This document shows positions 60,346-64,000 of a DNA stretch of 64,000 bases, piece after piece. A program made the translations under genes and the position numbers. The stretch spans positions 27,280,024 to 27,344,023 of the forward strand of contig OZ007569.1 of NCBI GenBank assembly GCA_963931925.1. The letters run 5' to 3'. Below the pieces are notes generated by a model. The model was not told the DNA's origin. It searched no databases and saw only the letters and a list, made by a program, of their open reading frames with translations. This stretch comes from Onchidella celtica. Taxonomy: Eukaryota; Mollusca; Gastropoda; Systellommatophora; Onchidiidae. Every line of letters starts with the position of its first letter. Positions within the stretch are counted from its first letter, which is position 1.

Positions 60346-63088
60346 CAGGGAGGGCACCCAAGAAAGAGAGAGAAAGAGAATAAATCATTCCCGTTTTCAT
60401 GGTTGTTTATGACAAGATCTACAGAGTAATTAAAAGACCAGGTTCGGCCAGAAAGCTTCGACCAGTGTTTTATTATCCATTAAGATAAACTGAATTAGAC
60501 ATGAGACCCAATAAATTTATATAAATCATGTCGTTAATAAAAGCAAAACATGATGAAATACGAAATGTCAAAAGAGCAATACGATGCATCCATCACACGC
60601 GCTATAAGCGTTGACCAATAACAGCGTTCCCAAATATACTGAGGTTAACTTACAAAGAAAAACACACACATATACACAAATACACACACACACACACAAA
60701 CACTCAAATCCTGTCGAATAGTTTATGAAATAGGAATATTATCGCAGAATTTCCTATAAAGTTTTTCCCCTTCTTTCTTTGAAGAAAGAAACGGGGAGGA
60801 AGAGGGAGGAAGAAAAAAAAAAACCGGTATGAAAGGAAATGTCAAAGGGAACTCTTTAATGTCATCAAAATAGACAAAACCTGAAGGGGGCCGTATATAA
60901 AGTATATTCGCTCGAAAGGGGTGCTTAGTTTTACTATTTTTTCCCCAACAAAATGAGTTGTTGGATCACATGGAATCGAATTTAGGCTATTTATCTTATG
61001 AAACAGTCAAACAGTTCAGGCAAAAAGCCGCTAAAAAGTTTCAAAGCATCAAGGCTTTACCAGGAACAATCCTCATTCTAGTGGTCTCACGCCCATATAA
61101 GGTGGAGAGGGATGGGGGTGGGGAAAGAAGGGTTGAAGCCAAGCATTGTGAAAAGCGTACGGGGGGAGGGGCCATGTGGAGGGTGGGAGGTTGAATACTT
61201 GCCCAAATCGAGTGTACGTACTTTACGGATGGCCCCAAAGGGTGGAGAGATCAGAAGATGAGTGGATAGGGACCTTTGCATAGACAACGGGCAAAGCGGT
61301 TTAGACATAAATAATATATCACACAAAGAGCCCCTGGTCAGAGAGATAGCACAAGAGTAGAGCTGCCGCCCCAGAGTGAACTCGGCACTGCGACCATGCG
61401 AACCAGATAACTGAGCAAAGAACTTCTAGTTGCACTTAGTTGTCTCTTAATGCAATGAAAAAAAAAAACCCTGCTCGAACAACTAATCCATAGACGCTAT
61501 AATGTAAAAAGGCATAGGAAAAGTTAAATAAACGGGATCAGGAGACAGGAGTTTTTAGATCTCCTAGATTGCTTAGAACAATGGTCTGTGAAGTGTACGT
61601 TGAATAATGGAGAAAGTGCTCTACTGGCAAGAACGTGAGAAGAAAGGAATCAATACCTGAGTAATGATTGACACCCCCCCCCCCTCCCGGAGTCCTTAAG
61701 TGCCATTTTATTATATGACAAAATATTTAGGCACATAAATAATTATGTCTGAATTACAACATAGAAATTTACCAAGAGCCTCGCATTATATTTTCCCATC
61801 TATATTGACATGTTTTGCTACACATGTAAAGTAATATTATACATGTATGTAACAGAATGACATGGCATAGAAACTGCTGTTAAACATGTTTGAGATGATT
61901 TACAAAATTTGTCTGTTTTTTTTTTTTTTTCTGACCTTAGGATCCCAGAAAGTTAGGCGCAACTGAACGAGGCAGACTCTTTCATGTATCACATAAGCTT
62001 AACTGTCTCTAGATGTATATTTTTTAAAAAGGAAAATGGAGTATCTTCTTCATTTCCGTTAGTGTCCCAGGTGCTTCCACAACCAAATGGAGATTTTATA
62101 TGATAAAGCAAAGGTTTGCTATTAATAGCAGTAGCCACCTGGAGGTCACTGAAACCTTATTAATGGATTGGCAGACCAGAGATAACGAAAGTGCTCTTAA
62201 CAGAGATAAGTTAAAAATGCAAGGCAGCATAATGAATGGCTGAACCATGTAGAATCACGCTAAGAGGGTCTCCGGATTTATAAAGTTTAGAATCTCTGGG
62301 CATTGAGACATTTTGGGGCCCGCACTTCCAGGCAAACCAAGGTCTTGTTATAGTAGCTTCATTTCCTGTTATTCATGAAGAGTATGGGTGAATGGGCAAT
62401 CTATATTCGTCAACAAGAGGGAAATAAGCTACAAAATCTGGCCCCATAAGTAGTCCCCCCATAAGTCAACGTGACGTAGGCAGCCTGTCAAGAGCCCTTT
62501 GTCTGGCCATTTGTTTGCGGCAATTTTCGGTAACCAGAAGCGGAAAAATCCTCCCCCGAAATCGATCATCCTCTCGCATCATGCTAATTTGGCTGGGATT
62601 GCACCCACTTCCCCCGTAACAAAATGGCCTTTAATCAAGGTGGGTCATGATTTCTGCATGATCATCATCAGCTCGTTCGCTCCTTCTTTATTTTCACTCC
62701 GTCTCGCCGTCCATTTAATGTTTTACAAAATATCACACCAGTGGTATAAACGAGGTACACGGAAAGACACCAAATTGATGGTTTACCAAGGACTAGATTC
62801 CAAATTTCATTATTGGTGCAATCTTTACATTCATGATTATATAGTTTACCCACCAATCTCCTCTTTCTTCTCCTTTTCGACTCCCCCCCCCCCCCCCCCC
62901 CACAAAGTGAAATGATTTTAAGTTGGTGAGGATGGCGTTACTTTTCTTTGTCGTTTACTATTTACTTCGCTGCTTTCGGCATGGTTTTATATTCGTCTTC
63001 TCGCTTTCATTTCATCCTCTTACTCTTTTTCACTACTTTATTATACCGTGCCTCCACTGAACCTTTTTATCTCCTGTTATTCCCCCTT
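60346..63088. other. 2.7 kb without recognised gene
   Basis: Short CA run near 60,665-60,700; a piece at 61,150-61,260 similar to the right flank of the retrotransposon; C runs at 61674-61684 and 62883-62901. The 62,100-62,720 segment has few simple repeats and is a weak candidate for conserved non-coding sequence. Confidence 0.45.
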
Positions 63089-63160
63089 CCTCTCTCTCTA
63101 GGCTCTCTCGCCCCCTCTCTCTTTCTCCCTCTCGTACACACTCCTTCTCTCTCTCTCTTT
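63089..63160. repeat. (CT)n pyrimidine tract
   Basis: Imperfect CT/CCCT tract within a wider pyrimidine-rich stretch from about 62,950 to 63,220. Confidence 0.85.
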
Positions 63161-64000
63161 CTTCTCTTGCTGTCTTTATCTCCTCCCCATTCTGGTACTA
63201 TTCGTCGTCCTTTTCATCCAGTATATCTCGATTTGTCTATCCTCCCAGACATTTTGAGCATCTCTGAAGCTTCATCCCGACATTTACCGGTCCTCGATCG
63301 ACAGTGGCGGCTTCACTTGCGTCTGAAATGATCATGATTGGGCATGTATAATGAATATGATAAAGAGAAAGCAGGTACAGTGCAACAGATCGATGAGCGA
63401 GCTCATGAATGTCAGATGTGACTTGCAGACCCAAGTGAAGAGAAGATTGTATGTATAACCAGACCGCGTGATTGCTAGTGGCGGGGTGTGGCGTGGTAGC
63501 GATGATGGTGGTGGTGATGGTAGTAATGGTGGTAGCAGAGGCGGTGATGGTGGGGATGAGGTCGATGTTTGTATGCTTATGTACAAGTGCGTCTCAGAGA
63601 ATGAGAAAATGATGATAGTTGTAATGGTGGTGGTTTGGGTGTTTGGGGGGGGGGGGGGATTGAGAATAGAAATTACATGTGTGTCTACATTAACACGTAT
63701 GAGAGAATTTATTCGTGTTAGTAGATTACTGTGTGCTACATAACGTATGTATGGAGGGGAGAAGTGCGGAAGGCAAAGTCTATGCTACGATGACAAAGCA
63801 CATCTAACTGACGTGGAGTTTTGCCGGCTGTATCAAAAACATAAGCCACAGCTGACAGACAGTGATTGCCTTGTTATGCTGGAAAAGTATTATATTATTA
63901 TATGAGAAAACGTTCAAACTGATGTAACAACTCCCTTACCTAGACCACTGTTCAAATTTAAAGTGTTCTGATGTCGTGGGAAATTTCAAAGAGAAGAACT
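63161..64000. other. Right end of window, no gene
   Basis: Contains a degenerate GGT/GAT trinucleotide tract at about 63481-63560 and a G14 run at 63645-63658. No coding support. Confidence 0.5.

Overview
The window is eukaryotic and reads like non-coding genome sequence of a marine invertebrate, most likely a mollusc and perhaps a gastropod. That placement is inferred from AT-rich background, very many GA/CT, CAGA/CTGT and GGAT/ATCC microsatellites, G or C homopolymers of 13-19 bases, tRNA-derived SINEs and the mix of transposon families. No marker gene settles the species. There are no operons, no rRNA and no complete host gene. The only host coding signal is a pair of small phase-compatible exons near 55.6 and 56.8 kb that look like the 3' end of an unidentified plus-strand gene.

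The centrepiece is a complete, apparently intact LTR retrotransposon at 14,832-21,436 on the minus strand. It has two 596-bp LTRs that read as identical, a 5-bp target duplication (CGTAT), an 18-nt tRNA-Pro primer binding site, a candidate polypurine tract and one uninterrupted 1,512-codon gag-pol frame. The order is capsid, two zinc knuckles, protease, integrase, reverse transcriptase, RNase H. Integrase therefore precedes RT as in Ty1/copia, although the proteins are Ty3/gypsy-type. This is the hallmark of the Gmr1-like clade, and a SCAN-like capsid segment agrees.

DNA transposon remains are frequent. At 7.7-9.5 kb lies a P-element/THAP9-type transposase half split by a single in-frame stop. 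At 26.7 kb a 348-bp TATA-flanked element carries a THAP-like fragment and interrupts one copy of a tandem duplication, whose other copy preserves the empty site. At 37.4-38.6 kb a 1.2-kb inverted-repeat element carries a broken MADF (Myb/SANT-like) gene of the kind found in PIF/Harbinger transposons. Inverted-repeat elements of MITE size occur at 1.3, 27.3, 41.9 and 45.8 kb, the last two being one family. SINEs lie at 35.9-36.2 kb (minus) and 50.4 kb (plus).

Layout: 0-5 kb minisatellites and a MITE; 5-14 kb microsatellites around the transposase relic; 14.8-21.4 kb the retrotransposon; 21-34 kb AT-rich sequence with microsatellites and the 26.7 kb insertion; 34-46 kb the densest cluster of SINE, Harbinger-like and MITE copies plus a G-rich minisatellite; 46-64 kb mostly unique sequence with SINE copies, microsatellites, the two host exons and a few stretches that could be regulatory. 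Apart from the retrotransposon proteins acting together as one mobile unit, the genes here do not form a pathway.
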